A stretch of 64,000 nucleotides of DNA from Rhodococcus sp. KRD197 (GCF_017168235.1 NZ_JABFAO010000002.1:640488-704487); one strand, 5' to 3'. Positions 36,806 to 45,212 are shown, numbered from the stretch's first letter. The notes: generated by a model not told the origin, from the letters alone. A program made the numbers and translations.

Positions 36806-37627
36806 ATGAAGGTTACAGGCAAGGTTGCCGTGGTCACCGGTGGAGGCGGGGGGATCGGCGGAGCGCTTGCCGAACGCCTCGTCGCGCAGGGCGCCCGAGT
36901 GGTGGTGTCGGATCTGAATCCGACGTCGGCCTCGGAGGTCGTCACGCGCATCGACGCGACCAGTCCCGGCGCGGCCGTCTCGCTCGGTGGGGATGCGTCG
37001 AAAAGCGAGGACATCTCCGCGCTCATCGCGCTCGCCGAGGACACGTACGGGCCGGTCGATCTCTTTTTCGCCAACGCGGGCATCAGCGGGGCGCCCGGGC
37101 TCGAAGCATCCGAAGCCGACTGGGATCTCTCGATCGAGGTCAATCTCCGCGCACATATCAGGGCGGCGCAGCAGTTGGTTCCCAAGTGGCTCGAACGGGG
37201 CGAGGGCTACTTCGTCAGTACCGCCTCTGCCGCCGGTCTGCTCACTCAGATCGGCTCGGCCACCTACGCGACCACCAAGCACGCGGCCGTCGGCTTCAGC
37301 GAGTGGCTCAATGTCACCTACGGCGACAGGGGGATCAGGGTCAGCTGCCTGTGCCCGATGGGAGTGAACACCAAGCTGCTCTATGCGGGCCAGGAATCGG
37401 GGAGCGCCCTGGGCGCAGCCGCGACCAAGGCGGTGCTCTCCGCGGGAGACGTACTCGAACCCGCCGACGTCGCCGAGATCGTGCTCGCGGCGATGGACGC
37501 CGAACAGTTCCTCATCCTGCCGCACGCGAACGTTCTGGACATGTACCGAAACAAGGGTGCGGATTACGACCGGTGGCTGCGCGGCATGCGCCGCTACCAG
37601 AAAGCCCTTCTGGGCGAATCGAACTGA
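36806..37627 (+). CDS. Short-chain dehydrogenase/reductase
   Basis: A 273-residue classical SDR with NAD(P)-binding TGGGGGIGG near residue 12, the NAG motif (FFANAGIS) and catalytic YATTK. It probably oxidises or reduces a hydroxyacyl or similar alcohol. It precedes an acyl-CoA dehydrogenase gene by 13 bases, so the pair likely acts in one beta-oxidation-type route. ATG 36806 is used; GTG 36803 and a codon at 36788 are in frame and equally short of a strong ribosome-binding site. Confidence 0.9.
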   Translation: MKVTGKVAVVTGGGGGIGGALAERLVAQGARVVVSDLNPTSASEVVTRIDATSPGAAVSLGGDASKSEDISALIALAEDTYGPVDLFFANAGISGAPGLEASEADWDLSIEVNLRAHIRAAQQLVPKWLERGEGYFVSTASAAGLLTQIGSATYATTKHAAVGFSEWLNVTYGDRGIRVSCLCPMGVNTKLLYAGQESGSALGAAATKAVLSAGDVLEPADVAEIVLAAMDAEQFLILPHANVLDMYRNKGADYDRWLRGMRRYQKALLGESN

Positions 37628-37640
37628 GGAGAGAAATCAC

Positions 37641-38846
37641 GTGTCGTTCTTCGAAACAACCGACCGCGGCAAGAAGTATCAGGCCGATCTGCTCGAGTTC
37701 ATGGACTCGCACATCTATCCAGCGGAGTCGGTGTACGAGGAGCAGATGCGTGAGCTGGGTGATCCGCACGGTCAACCCCAGATCATCGAGGATCTGAAGA
37801 AGGAAGCCAAGTCTCGCGGGTTGTGGAACCTATTCCACCCGCACCCCGAGTGGGGCCCGGGGTTGACGAACCTCGAATACGCCCCACTCGCGGAGATCAT
37901 GGGACGCAGTCACATTGCCTCGGAAGCGTGCAACTGCGCCGCCCCCGACACCGGGAACATGGAAGTGTTCACGCTCTTCGGCACCGATGAGCACAAGGAA
38001 AAGTATCTGAAGCCGCTGTTGGACGGCACCATTCGTTCTGCGTTTGCGATGACCGAACCCGGTGTCGCGAGTTCGGATGCGACGAACGTCGAGATGAGCA
38101 TGGTGCGTGACGGCGACGACTACGTGCTCAACGGTCGCAAGTGGTGGACCTCGAACGCGATGCACCAGAACTGCAAGGTGCTCATCGTGATGGGCAAGAC
38201 CGACCTGGACGCGGCGACGCACAAGCAGCAATCGATGCTGGTCGTCCCGATCGACGCACCCGGTGTGACGATTCTGCGCAATCTTCCGGTGTTCGGCTAC
38301 ATCGATCGCGAAGGCCACGCCGAGGTGCTCTTCGAGGACGTTCGCGTGCCGTCGAAGGACGTGCTGAAGGGGCCGGGCGAAGGCTTCGCCATCAGCCAGG
38401 CGCGGCTCGGGCCCGGACGAATCCACCACGCGATGCGGACGATCGGTGTCGCCGAGCGGGCACTGGAACTGATGTGTCGTCGAGCGGTTGCTCGCACCAC
38501 CTTCGGCAAGCCGATCGCGACCCGGTCCAACATTCAGGACTGGATCGCCGAGGCTCGCATCGATATCGAGAAGACACGTCTTCTCACCCTCAAGGCTGCC
38601 TACCTGATGGACACGGTCGGCAACAAGGAGGCGCGCACCGAGATCGCCGCGATCAAGGTCGCGGCCCCCGAAATGGCACTGAAGGTGATCGACCGTGCGA
38701 TCCAGGTACACGGCGGCGGCGGGGTGAGCAACGACTTCCCGCTGGCGATGATGTACGCCCACATCCGCACGCTCAGGCTCGCAGACGGGCCGGACGAGGT
38801 GCACAAGATGGCGATCGCGAAGATGGAGCTCAAGAAGTACCTCTAG
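37641..38846 (+). CDS. Acyl-CoA dehydrogenase (ACAD10/11-like)
   Basis: A 401-residue FAD-dependent acyl-CoA dehydrogenase that introduces an alpha-beta double bond into an acyl-Co[16 protein letters not shown] is the FAD/substrate segment, [31 protein letters not shown] the central helix region, and [34 protein letters not shown] the end motif. The opening [23 protein letters not shown] is typical of the ACAD10/11 subgroup, some of which handle 4-hydroxyacyl-CoAs. The GTG start has GAGGAGAG eight bases upstream. Likely an operon with the SDR gene. Confidence 0.92.
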   Translation: MSFFETTDRGKKYQADLLEFMDSHIYPAESVYEEQMRELGDPHGQPQIIEDLKKEAKSRGLWNLFHPHPEWGPGLTNLEYAPLAEIMGRSHIASEACNCAAPDTGNMEVFTLFGTDEHKEKYLKPLLDGTIRSAFAMTEPGVASSDATNVEMSMVRDGDDYVLNGRKWWTSNAMHQNCKVLIVMGKTDLDAATHKQQSMLVVPIDAPGVTILRNLPVFGYIDREGHAEVLFEDVRVPSKDVLKGPGEGFAISQARLGPGRIHHAMRTIGVAERALELMCRRAVARTTFGKPIATRSNIQDWIAEARIDIEKTRLLTLKAAYLMDTVGNKEARTEIAAIKVAAPEMALKVIDRAIQVHGGGGVSNDFPLAMMYAHIRTLRLADGPDEVHKMAIAKMELKKYL

Positions 38847-38856
38847 GCGGCCTCGC

Positions 38857-38906
38857 CGCATGTGCGTGGAAATACATAGTGGGACACGTATTTCCACTCA
38901 CATGCG
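38857..38906. repeat. Palindrome family 2, copy 1
   Basis: CGCATGTGCGTGGAAATAC and GTATTTCCACTCACATGCG form a 19-bp stem with one mismatch and a 12-base loop. It fills the gap between the convergent acyl-CoA dehydrogenase and alcohol dehydrogenase genes and is closely related to 41778-41827. Confidence 0.85.
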
Positions 38907-38914
38907 CGCAGCGC

Positions 38915-40024
38915 CTACAGGTGAATCACCCCGCGCATGTTCTTGCCGTCTCGCAGATCCTGATAGCCCTCGTTGACCTGTTCGAGCGTGTAGGTGTTGG
39001 TGATCAGCTCGTCGAGCTTGAGCTGGCCGGCATCGTAGAGCCGCAGTAGGCGCACGATGTCGTACTGCGGATTGGCCGAACCGAACAGTGTGCCCTTGAT
39101 CGTCTTCTGATTGAGCGTCAGATCGGTGCCGGAGACATGCACCGTCAGCGCCTCGGGATCTGCGAGACCGGTGAGAACGACGGTTCCGCCCTTGCCGATC
39201 GCGGCGGTAGCTGCCTGCACCACACCTTCGTCGACGGTTCCGACGAGGATCAGCGCCTGATCCGCGCCCTGTCCCCACGTCAGCTCGGTCAACTTCTCCT
39301 GCGCGGACTCGTAGTCAGCGAAGGCATGTGTCGCACCGAATTTGAGCGCCTGATTTCGCTTGAACTCCAACGGATCGACGACGAGTACGTGCTTCGCGCC
39401 GGCGTGCACGGCGCCCTGGACGGCGTTGATGCCGAGGCCGCCGATACCGTAGATGATCACCGAATCACCGGCCCGCACCCCTCCTGCATACACGGAGGTA
39501 CCCCATCCGGACGGGACGCCGCAGCCGACGAGAACCGCTGTCTCGAGGGGCAGCCAGTCGTCGATCTTGACGACGGAATGCTGCGAAATCGTCGCGCGTT
39601 CGGCGAACGTGCCGAGCATGCACATGGCGCCGAACTCGGTCCCCTTGTCGTCGCGACGCCGGAACGAGCCGTCGGGCATGCAGCCCTCGAGAATCGTTGC
39701 GCCCATGTCGCACAAGTTTTGTCGACCCGTAGAACAGTAGCGACAGGTGCCGCAGTTGGGAATGAACGAACAGACGACGTGGTCCCCGGGCGCGACCTTG
39801 GTGACGCCGGGGCCGACCTCCTCGATGATGCCCGAGCCCTCGTGTCCACCGACGATCGGGAATCGGGGCGGCAGATCGCCGTCGAGAAGATGGAGATCGG
39901 AGTGGCACAGGCCGGCGGCGACGTATTTGATCAATACCTCGCCCGGGCCGGGGCCGTCGAGTTCGAGCTCGAGGATCTCGAACGGCTTGTGTGCCTCGAA
40001 GAGAACTGCTGCTTTTGTCTTCAT
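38915..40024 (-). CDS. Zinc alcohol dehydrogenase, NDMA-dependent (nicotinoprotein) type
   Basis: A 369-residue medium-chain zinc dehydrogenase of the actinobacterial nicotinoprotein group, which keeps NAD(H) tightly bound and in vitro uses N,N-dimethyl-4-nitrosoaniline. Catalytic zinc region GLCHSDLHLLDGDLPPRFPIVGGHEGSG, structural zinc cluster CGTCRYCSTGRQNLC, and cofactor motif GIGGLGINAVQGA. Substrates are usually primary or secondary alcohols. It sits beside an AcoR-like activator; its promoter region has a TATCGA dyad and a CRP-like site. Confidence 0.9.
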   Translation of the reverse strand: MKTKAAVLFEAHKPFEILELELDGPGPGEVLIKYVAAGLCHSDLHLLDGDLPPRFPIVGGHEGSGIIEEVGPGVTKVAPGDHVVCSFIPNCGTCRYCSTGRQNLCDMGATILEGCMPDGSFRRRDDKGTEFGAMCMLGTFAERATISQHSVVKIDDWLPLETAVLVGCGVPSGWGTSVYAGGVRAGDSVIIYGIGGLGINAVQGAVHAGAKHVLVVDPLEFKRNQALKFGATHAFADYESAQEKLTELTWGQGADQALILVGTVDEGVVQAATAAIGKGGTVVLTGLADPEALTVHVSGTDLTLNQKTIKGTLFGSANPQYDIVRLLRLYDAGQLKLDELITNTYTLEQVNEGYQDLRDGKNMRGVIHL

Positions 40025-40050
40025 CGCGTCCCTATCTTGATGTATTGCTG

Positions 40051-40086
40051 TATCGAGATGTATGCATCGATAGTGACGCGGGTCAC
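40051..40086. promoter_or_regulatory. Dyad and CRP-like site in the alcohol dehydrogenase promoter
   Basis: TATCGA (40051-40056) and TCGATA (40067-40072) form an inverted repeat, followed immediately by GTGACGCGGGTCAC (40073-40086), which fits the CRP/GlxR half-site pattern GTGA-N6-TCAC exactly. The elements lie 27-62 bases upstream of the start codon. Confidence 0.5.
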
Positions 40087-40115
40087 GTGTGTGGAGTGTT
40101 CAGATACTGGACGTT

Positions 40116-41693
40116 CTAACCCTGGATGCTCAACTGCTTCATCCGCTTGTAGAGAGTCGTCCGGCTGATGCCCAGACTGTCCGCAGTTGCGGCCTTGTTG
40201 CCGCCGCACCGGGCAAGCTCGTGCACGATGGCGTCGCGCATCGCTGCGTCGAGAGCAGTCAAGGACCGCGCGGTGCACCGGCTACCGGGTCGAACGAGAT
40301 CGTGCTCGGTGATATCGCCGACCGACCGTCGCGCAGCCGCGTCGGTGACCTCACGTCGGAGCTCGCCGATGTTGCCGGGCCAGTCGTGATCGATCAGTGC
40401 GCTCATCGCGCCCGCGGTGAAGTGTGCGCGGGCCCCGAGCTCGGCCATCATCGCGCGAACCAGATCGGGAATCTCGTGTCGACGTGACCTCAGCGGTGAC
40501 AGTTCGACGGTGTCGGCGCACAGCGACAGCAGACGGCGATGCTCCGGCTCGGTGGAATCGCGCGTCGAACCCGATAGCGCGAACCATCCCTGTGCCGATT
40601 CGAGCAGTTCGAACAGCCGATGTGCGACGGGGCCGTCCGTCAGGTGTACGTTCTCCACCACGACGTCGCCTCCGGCGCCCACCGCGTCCTCGACCGCCGT
40701 CAGCCACGCGGCGGGCGTGGTAGTGACGAGGTCCGCGGCGTCGAACCACCGCGGCACGCGGGCCGCAGTCAACCTGGCCAAGGTGGTGGACTTGCCGGTC
40801 CCTGGCTCGCCGAGCACGCACAGTGGCTTCGCCGAGGGGGCCGCCGCCGCCGCCGGGCGAACCGGGCGGTGCCGAACGTCGATCTCGATGACGACCCCTG
40901 CGCCGGAAACCGGCCGCTCCCACCGGACGGTCACCAGGACGCCCGAGTTCAACGCGAGCGAGTCGACGACGCCGCTGCGGCGCACCGCGTCGTCGGTGAG
41001 TGATCGCAGTGCGGCATGGTCGACGGCATCGACGAGTTGCGCGGCGCTGGTGTTCTCGAGCAGCAGCTCGTCCGCGATCGCGACGACGGGGGCGCCGCGG
41101 CGCCTGGCCGATGCGTGCTGAAACGCATGGAAAAGCCGCTGTTCACCGCTGCGGGTCTCCGCGAGCAGCCGACCCTGGATGTCCTGGGCTGATTGGGCGA
41201 GTATCGGCAGAAGCAGCGGATTGTCCTCGCGGGCCGAGAAGGTGATGTCGAGGACGCCTTCGATGCGCTTGGTGACAGGGTGGATCAGCGGGTAGCCGTA
41301 GCAACTGAACTGCTTCATCGACTCGATGTAGTGCTCGTCGCCGCGTACCGCCAGCGGTGTGCGCAGTTCGAAGGTGGTGGCGATGGAATTGGTGCCCGAC
41401 GCCTCCTCGGTGAACGAGCGACCGACGACCGCGCCGACACCGAATACGATGTCCCGTAGCTCGCGGGTACCGAAGCGCAGGTCGACGAGTCGCGCATCCC
41501 GGTCGGCCAGCAGCACGCAGTATCCGGAACCGTCGAGAACGTTTTCCATGCGATCGAGAACGGGGTTCGCGGCGGCGAGCAGACGGCTTCGACGGTCGAC
41601 GTCGCGCAGGCTCGCCGACTCCAACGTATGCGCCGGCTCGAGACCGCTCGACGCAGAGCGCTGCCACGACCGAGCGATCTGTTCACGCACCAC
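40116..41693 (-). CDS. AcoR-like GAF/AAA/Fis transcriptional activator
   Basis: About 525 residues: an opening REQIARSWQRS, a GAF-type sensor (SGYCVLLADRDARLVDLRFG ... EEASGTNSIATTFE), an AAA+ domain with GEPGTGKSTTL, and a C-terminal Fis helix-turn-helix (GGNKAATADSLGISRTTLYKRMKQL). The GAFTGA loop that contacts sigma-54 is missing, in line with the absence of sigma-54 in rhodococci, so it resembles MimR/AcoR-like activators of oxygenase and alcohol genes. GTG 41693 is chosen because GGAG precedes it by seven bases; a longer frame runs back into a palindrome. Likely targets are the adjacent dehydrogenase and monooxygenase. Confidence 0.88.
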   Translation of the reverse strand: MVREQIARSWQRSASSGLEPAHTLESASLRDVDRRSRLLAAANPVLDRMENVLDGSGYCVLLADRDARLVDLRFGTRELRDIVFGVGAVVGRSFTEEASGTNSIATTFELRTPLAVRGDEHYIESMKQFSCYGYPLIHPVTKRIEGVLDITFSAREDNPLLLPILAQSAQDIQGRLLAETRSGEQRLFHAFQHASARRRGAPVVAIADELLLENTSAAQLVDAVDHAALRSLTDDAVRRSGVVDSLALNSGVLVTVRWERPVSGAGVVIEIDVRHRPVRPAAAAAPSAKPLCVLGEPGTGKSTTLARLTAARVPRWFDAADLVTTTPAAWLTAVEDAVGAGGDVVVENVHLTDGPVAHRLFELLESAQGWFALSGSTRDSTEPEHRRLLSLCADTVELSPLRSRRHEIPDLVRAMMAELGARAHFTAGAMSALIDHDWPGNIGELRREVTDAAARRSVGDITEHDLVRPGSRCTARSLTALDAAMRDAIVHELARCGGNKAATADSLGISRTTLYKRMKQLSIQG

Positions 41694-41777
41694 GCTGTGC
41701 TCCTCGAGTCCGAAAATTCCCCCGGCTCGAATCCAGGTTATCGAGCCATCGTTTCCTTCGTGGGGGAAGGCGCTTCG

Positions 41778-41827
41778 CGCATGTGAGTGGAAGTACATAG
41801 CGGGCTATGTACTTCCACTCACATGCG
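41778..41827. repeat. Palindrome family 2, copy 2 (perfect 23-bp stem)
   Basis: The left arm at 41778-41800 (beginning CGCATGTGAGTGGAAGTAC) is the exact complement of 41805-41827 with a CGGG loop. It lies 10 bases beyond the monooxygenase stop and ahead of the regulator start. It matches copy 1 at 38857 in all but a few positions. Confidence 0.9.
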
Positions 41828-41836
41828 GCGGAGCCG

Positions 41837-43660
41837 CTACCTCAGGTGGTGGACCTCCTGCAGCCCGTAGACGGGGGTGTCGATGCCCTCGTAGCGGGCC
41901 TTGATCTGCAGCGCGAGGTAGAGCGAGTAGTGCCGCGACTGGTGCAGGTTGCCGCCGTGGAACCACAGGTTCTCCTGCTGCGTCGGCTTCCACATGTTGC
42001 GTTGCTCGCCTTCCCACGGACCAGGATCCTTCGTGGTGTCCGAGCCGAGGCCCCAGCACTTGCCGACCTTGTCTGCGGTCTCCTGGTCGATCAGATCCGC
42101 CACCCACCCGTTCATCGAGCCGTAGCCGGTGGCGTAGACGATGAGGTCGGCCGGTAGCTCGGTCCCGTCTTCGAGTACGACGCCTGTCTTGCTGATCCGG
42201 GACACCTGGCCGCCGACCAGTTTGATCTTGCCCTCGGCCACGAGTTCGGATGCACCGACATCGATGTAGTAGCCCGAACCGCGCCGCAGGTACTTCATGA
42301 ACAGGCCGCTGCCGTCGTCACCGAAGTCGTGCTGGAATCCGGCCTTCTCGAGCCGGTCGTAGAAGTCCTTGTCCTTCTCGGCGATCTGCTGGTAAACGGG
42401 AATCTGGAACTCGTGCATGATGCGGTACGGCAGCGAGGCGAACGTCAGGTCGGCTTTCGCAGTCGTCATGCCGGATTCCACGGCCCGCTCGGAGTAGAGA
42501 TCGCCGAGCGCGATCTCGCACAGCGAATCGGACTTGACGATGTGCGTGGAGGATCGCTGCAGCATCGTCACATCGACGCCGGTTTCGTAGAGGGCCTTGC
42601 AGATGTCGTGCGCGGAGTTGTTGGAGCCGACGACGACGACCTTCTTGCCGACATAGGCGTCGGGACCCGGGTGCTCGCTCGAATGGTGCTGCTCGCCCTC
42701 GAACTCGTCCATTCCGGGGAAGTTCGGCACGTTCTTCTTGCCGGACATTCCGGTGGCCATCACCAGCTGCTTCGGACGGAGGATCACTTCCTCGCCGTCA
42801 CGGTCGAGGACGACGGTCCACTCCTGCGCGTCCTCGTCGTAGGTAGCGGACTTCGCCGTGGTGCGGGTCCAGTAGGGAACCTCCATGACCTTGGTGTACA
42901 TCTCGAGCCAGTCGCCGATCTTGTCCTTCGGCGCGAACACCGGCCAGTTCGGCGGGAACGGCAGGTAGGGGAGATGGTCGTACCAGACGGGGTCGTGCAG
43001 GCACAGTGACTTGTACCGCCCGCGCCACTGATCGCCGGGGCGGTTGCCGCGGTCGACGACGATCGCCGGTACCCCGAGCTGGCGGAAGCGTGCTCCCAGC
43101 GCGATCCCGCCCTGACCGCCGCCGACGATCAACGCGTACGGCTGCACGGTGTAGCCGAGTTCTTTCTCCTCCATCTCACGTTTCTCCGCCCAGTTCTGGG
43201 TGTCGGCGTTGGAGCCGTGCACTGCGCCCTGGATGCGGGTGGCGCCTTGGCGTTCCTCGTGTCCCTTGAGCTCCTGCATCGTGGTCAACAAGGTCCACGC
43301 CTGATCGTCCTTCAACCGCAGATGGCCTTTTCCGCGGCTGGTGGCGGTCTCGAACTCGATCCATGCCGACGTGACACCGTCGGCTTCGTCGGGCGTCTCG
43401 GTGGTGCGGAAGCCGGACGGGTCGGTCTCGTCGAGACGCTCGCCGAGCATGTCCTTGATGCCGTCACGGCCCTCGACGGTCTTGAGGTTCCACGTGAAGG
43501 TGACCAGGTCGCGCCAAAAGCTGTCGACGGCGAATTTGGCGGCGACGCGGTCGAGGTCGCGGGCAGCGAGCGCTGCCTCGAAGTCCGCCAACCATGCATC
43601 GACGCGTTCCTGTGGGGTCTGGAATTTCGCGGCTGCCGCCGGTTCCATGGTCTGGGTCAT
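41837..43660 (-). CDS. Flavin-containing monooxygenase with N-terminal SnoaL-like domain
   Basis: A 607-residue enzyme. The first 120 residues resemble an NTF2/SnoaL-like domain (ERVDAWLADFEAALAARDLDRVAAKFAVDSFWRDLV); then come the FAD site GGGQGGIALGARF, the second nucleotide site VVVVGSNNSAHDICKAL and FATGYGS-type motif IVYATGYGSMNGW. The fingerprint between the nucleotide sites reads FEGEQHHSSEH, close to the FMO/Baeyer-Villiger pattern FxGxxxHxxx(Y/W) but ending in His. It probably oxygenates a ketone, amine or sulfide. ATG 43660 follows GGGAG at six bases. Confidence 0.88.
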   Translation of the reverse strand: MTQTMEPAAAAKFQTPQERVDAWLADFEAALAARDLDRVAAKFAVDSFWRDLVTFTWNLKTVEGRDGIKDMLGERLDETDPSGFRTTETPDEADGVTSAWIEFETATSRGKGHLRLKDDQAWTLLTTMQELKGHEERQGATRIQGAVHGSNADTQNWAEKREMEEKELGYTVQPYALIVGGGQGGIALGARFRQLGVPAIVVDRGNRPGDQWRGRYKSLCLHDPVWYDHLPYLPFPPNWPVFAPKDKIGDWLEMYTKVMEVPYWTRTTAKSATYDEDAQEWTVVLDRDGEEVILRPKQLVMATGMSGKKNVPNFPGMDEFEGEQHHSSEHPGPDAYVGKKVVVVGSNNSAHDICKALYETGVDVTMLQRSSTHIVKSDSLCEIALGDLYSERAVESGMTTAKADLTFASLPYRIMHEFQIPVYQQIAEKDKDFYDRLEKAGFQHDFGDDGSGLFMKYLRRGSGYYIDVGASELVAEGKIKLVGGQVSRISKTGVVLEDGTELPADLIVYATGYGSMNGWVADLIDQETADKVGKCWGLGSDTTKDPGPWEGEQRNMWKPTQQENLWFHGGNLHQSRHYSLYLALQIKARYEGIDTPVYGLQEVHHLR

Positions 43661-43728
43661 GCCTACTCCCTCGTCGTTCGTGTACGTGCTGTGACCCAGC
43701 ACACTCCTTCTCGTCTGCTGGGTCGAGA

Positions 43729-43759
43729 GTTGCAGTGGGTTGCACGTGACGTGGCTCAC
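43729..43759. promoter_or_regulatory. GTTGCA pair and CRP-like site upstream of the monooxygenase
   Basis: Two direct GTTGCA copies start 10 bases apart (43729 and 43739) and are followed by GTGACGTGGCTCAC (43746-43759), an exact GTGA-N6-TCAC CRP-type site. They lie 69-99 bases ahead of the monooxygenase start, where activators usually bind. The same GTTGCA pair occurs as a dyad at 45141-45188. Confidence 0.5.
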
Positions 43760-43778
43760 GCCGGATTGGATGCCTGAA

Positions 43779-43860
43779 GACCTAGCACCGTTTTTGCCGA
43801 GCTCGCATATGCGCTATGACCTGAACCGATGTGCAGGGTCGGCAAAAACGGTGCTAGGTC
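43779..43860. repeat. 22-bp perfect inverted repeat after the membrane protein gene
   Basis: The arm 43779-43800 (beginning GACCTAGCACCGTTTTTGCC) is the exact complement of 43839-43860, with a 38-base loop. It starts nine bases beyond the stop of the membrane protein gene, so in that gene's transcript it could act as terminator. It is unrelated to palindrome families 1 and 2. Confidence 0.8.
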
Positions 43861-43869
43861 CACGGGCGG

Positions 43870-45072
43870 CTATGTACCGAGAGCCGGAGACAGCTTCCTC
43901 ATGCCGAGCGACTGAAAGCCGATGACGTAGATCAGCGTCCAGAGCACGAGCCAGTCGACGAAGCCGAGAGCGTTGCCGTGCACGCCGGTAGCCACCTCGG
44001 GCTCGTGCAGGATGTGTTCCGCGGCGAAGTGGTAGTAGAAGAGGAAAGTGCCCACCGCCAGCGCGAAGGTGAGCGCCGCGCGGATCGACGGGCTGAACCT
44101 GTTCCCGAACCCATGAGCCCAGAAAATCATCCAGAACGCCCAGCACACGCCGATCTGCGCCGGGAACTGATTGATGACGCTGCCCAACTCCGCGGTTGCC
44201 GTCGATCCGAGGAGTACCTTCGCGAAAGGAACCATCAGGAAGTAGATGGCGGTCCCGAGAAGAACGTTCCCGACGGTTGCAGCGAGTGCGGTCCGGCCGC
44301 CACCGCCGAACAGTTTCCATGGCCAATTGTCGAGCGTCTGGCCGGTGAGGATGACGGCGACGACCATCGAGTAGAACCAGCCGAGCACCGTGTCGACTGT
44401 CATCAGCGGATCTGTCGCCGAGAGCGAGACGGACGGTAGACCGAACACGAAGTACAGGGCCAGCGTCGGGACGGCGACGAACGCGATCTCGCACAGTCCG
44501 ATCAACGGCTGCTTCATCCCCAGTGCGGTCCATGGCCAGTGTTGCCAGTTCAGAACGACCATCACCCATGTCGCGAACCCGAACAGGACGAAGAGTGCGC
44601 CGGCGAAGTAGCCGAGTCCGCCTTCGCGGGAGCCGGCGAAGTCCGGAAACAGCGAGCCGAGTCCGCTGCCGAGAAGCCATGTGACCGCAACAGCGAAGAT
44701 GCCCGTCGCTACCAGGATGGTGATCCCGCGTAGTGGTTGGGCGAGTTTGTCGAATCCTGCGAATTCGCCGTTGAATCCGATGAAGACGATGAACAGGATC
44801 GCCCAGAAGAGCGCTGCGTTGAAGGGCAGCGGATAGAAGCTCCACGGACTGGTTGTGGGATCGGCGAGGAGATACCACGTGGCGAGCGAAATCGTCACGA
44901 CGACGGCGAGATTCGCCGCGCCGAAGGCGAACCAGTGGCCTTTCGCCGCTCGGCCGGGTGCGGAATGACCCTGTGGGGCGGGAGTGGAGCCCGCGGAATG
45001 ACTATCTGGGGCGGGAGTGGAGCCCGCGGAATGATTATCTGGATCGCGTTCGACGCCTGCTGTTGTGGTCAT
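43870..45072 (-). CDS. Polytopic membrane protein of unknown function
   Basis: A 400-residue protein. The N-terminal 45 residues are hydrophilic and contain two copies of NHSAGSTPAP-type repeats; the remainder forms about ten to eleven membrane helices with Trp/His-rich loops (LNWQHWPWTALGMKQPL, NWPWKLFGGGGRTAL, FYYHFAAEHILHEPE). I do not recognise the family. It is divergent from the butanediol dehydrogenase gene, shares its GTTGCA dyad region, and lies upstream of the monooxygenase, so uptake of, or electron transfer to, the same pathway is possible but unproven. Confidence 0.85.
   Translation of the reverse strand: MTTTAGVERDPDNHSAGSTPAPDSHSAGSTPAPQGHSAPGRAAKGHWFAFGAANLAVVVTISLATWYLLADPTTSPWSFYPLPFNAALFWAILFIVFIGFNGEFAGFDKLAQPLRGITILVATGIFAVAVTWLLGSGLGSLFPDFAGSREGGLGYFAGALFVLFGFATWVMVVLNWQHWPWTALGMKQPLIGLCEIAFVAVPTLALYFVFGLPSVSLSATDPLMTVDTVLGWFYSMVVAVILTGQTLDNWPWKLFGGGGRTALAATVGNVLLGTAIYFLMVPFAKVLLGSTATAELGSVINQFPAQIGVCWAFWMIFWAHGFGNRFSPSIRAALTFALAVGTFLFYYHFAAEHILHEPEVATGVHGNALGFVDWLVLWTLIYVIGFQSLGMRKLSPALGT
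44960..45042. repeat. 33-bp in-frame tandem repeat inside the membrane protein gene
   Basis: Units 44960-44992 and 44993-45025 differ at only a few bases and a third partial unit follows to 45042. Each encodes an 11-residue unit of the HSAGSTPAP type in the exposed N-terminal tail. Copy number is likely to vary between strains. Confidence 0.85.
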
Positions 45073-45140
45073 GATCGGCTCTCCTGGGGCAGCGGGGATT
45101 GGGCGCTGTAACTATGAGCTGGATCACAAACGCGATATCA

Positions 45141-45188
45141 GGGTTGCGGGGGGTTGCATTTGGCCCGCGATGCAACGCCCTGCAACCC
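45141..45188. promoter_or_regulatory. Four-part GTTGC dyad upstream of the butanediol dehydrogenase
   Basis: GTTGC starts at 45143 and GTTGCA at 45153; their mirror images TGCAAC lie at 45171 and 45181. All four are symmetric about 45164.5 with 10-base spacing within each half. The centre lies 86 bases before the dehydrogenase start and 92 bases before the divergent membrane protein start. Confidence 0.6.
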
Positions 45189-45196
45189 TGGCGCCC

Positions 45197-45212
45197 TGTG
45201 CCTCAGGTCACA
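45197..45212. promoter_or_regulatory. CRP/GlxR-like site ahead of the butanediol dehydrogenase
   Basis: TGTGCCTCAGGTCACA matches TGTGA-N6-TCACA with one mismatch and lies 39-54 bases upstream of the start codon. Similar sites occur ahead of the alcohol dehydrogenase and the monooxygenase. Confidence 0.45.

Noticed and set aside
41694-41798. Upstream extension of the AcoR-like activator starting inside the palindrome
   Set aside because: The first residues are palindrome sequence; GTG 41693 has a ribosome-binding site and gives the family N terminus.
38857-41827. Insertion sequence or MITE bounded by the family 2 palindromes
   Set aside because: The genes between are ordinary metabolic genes, no transposase is present and no target duplication is seen at either copy.
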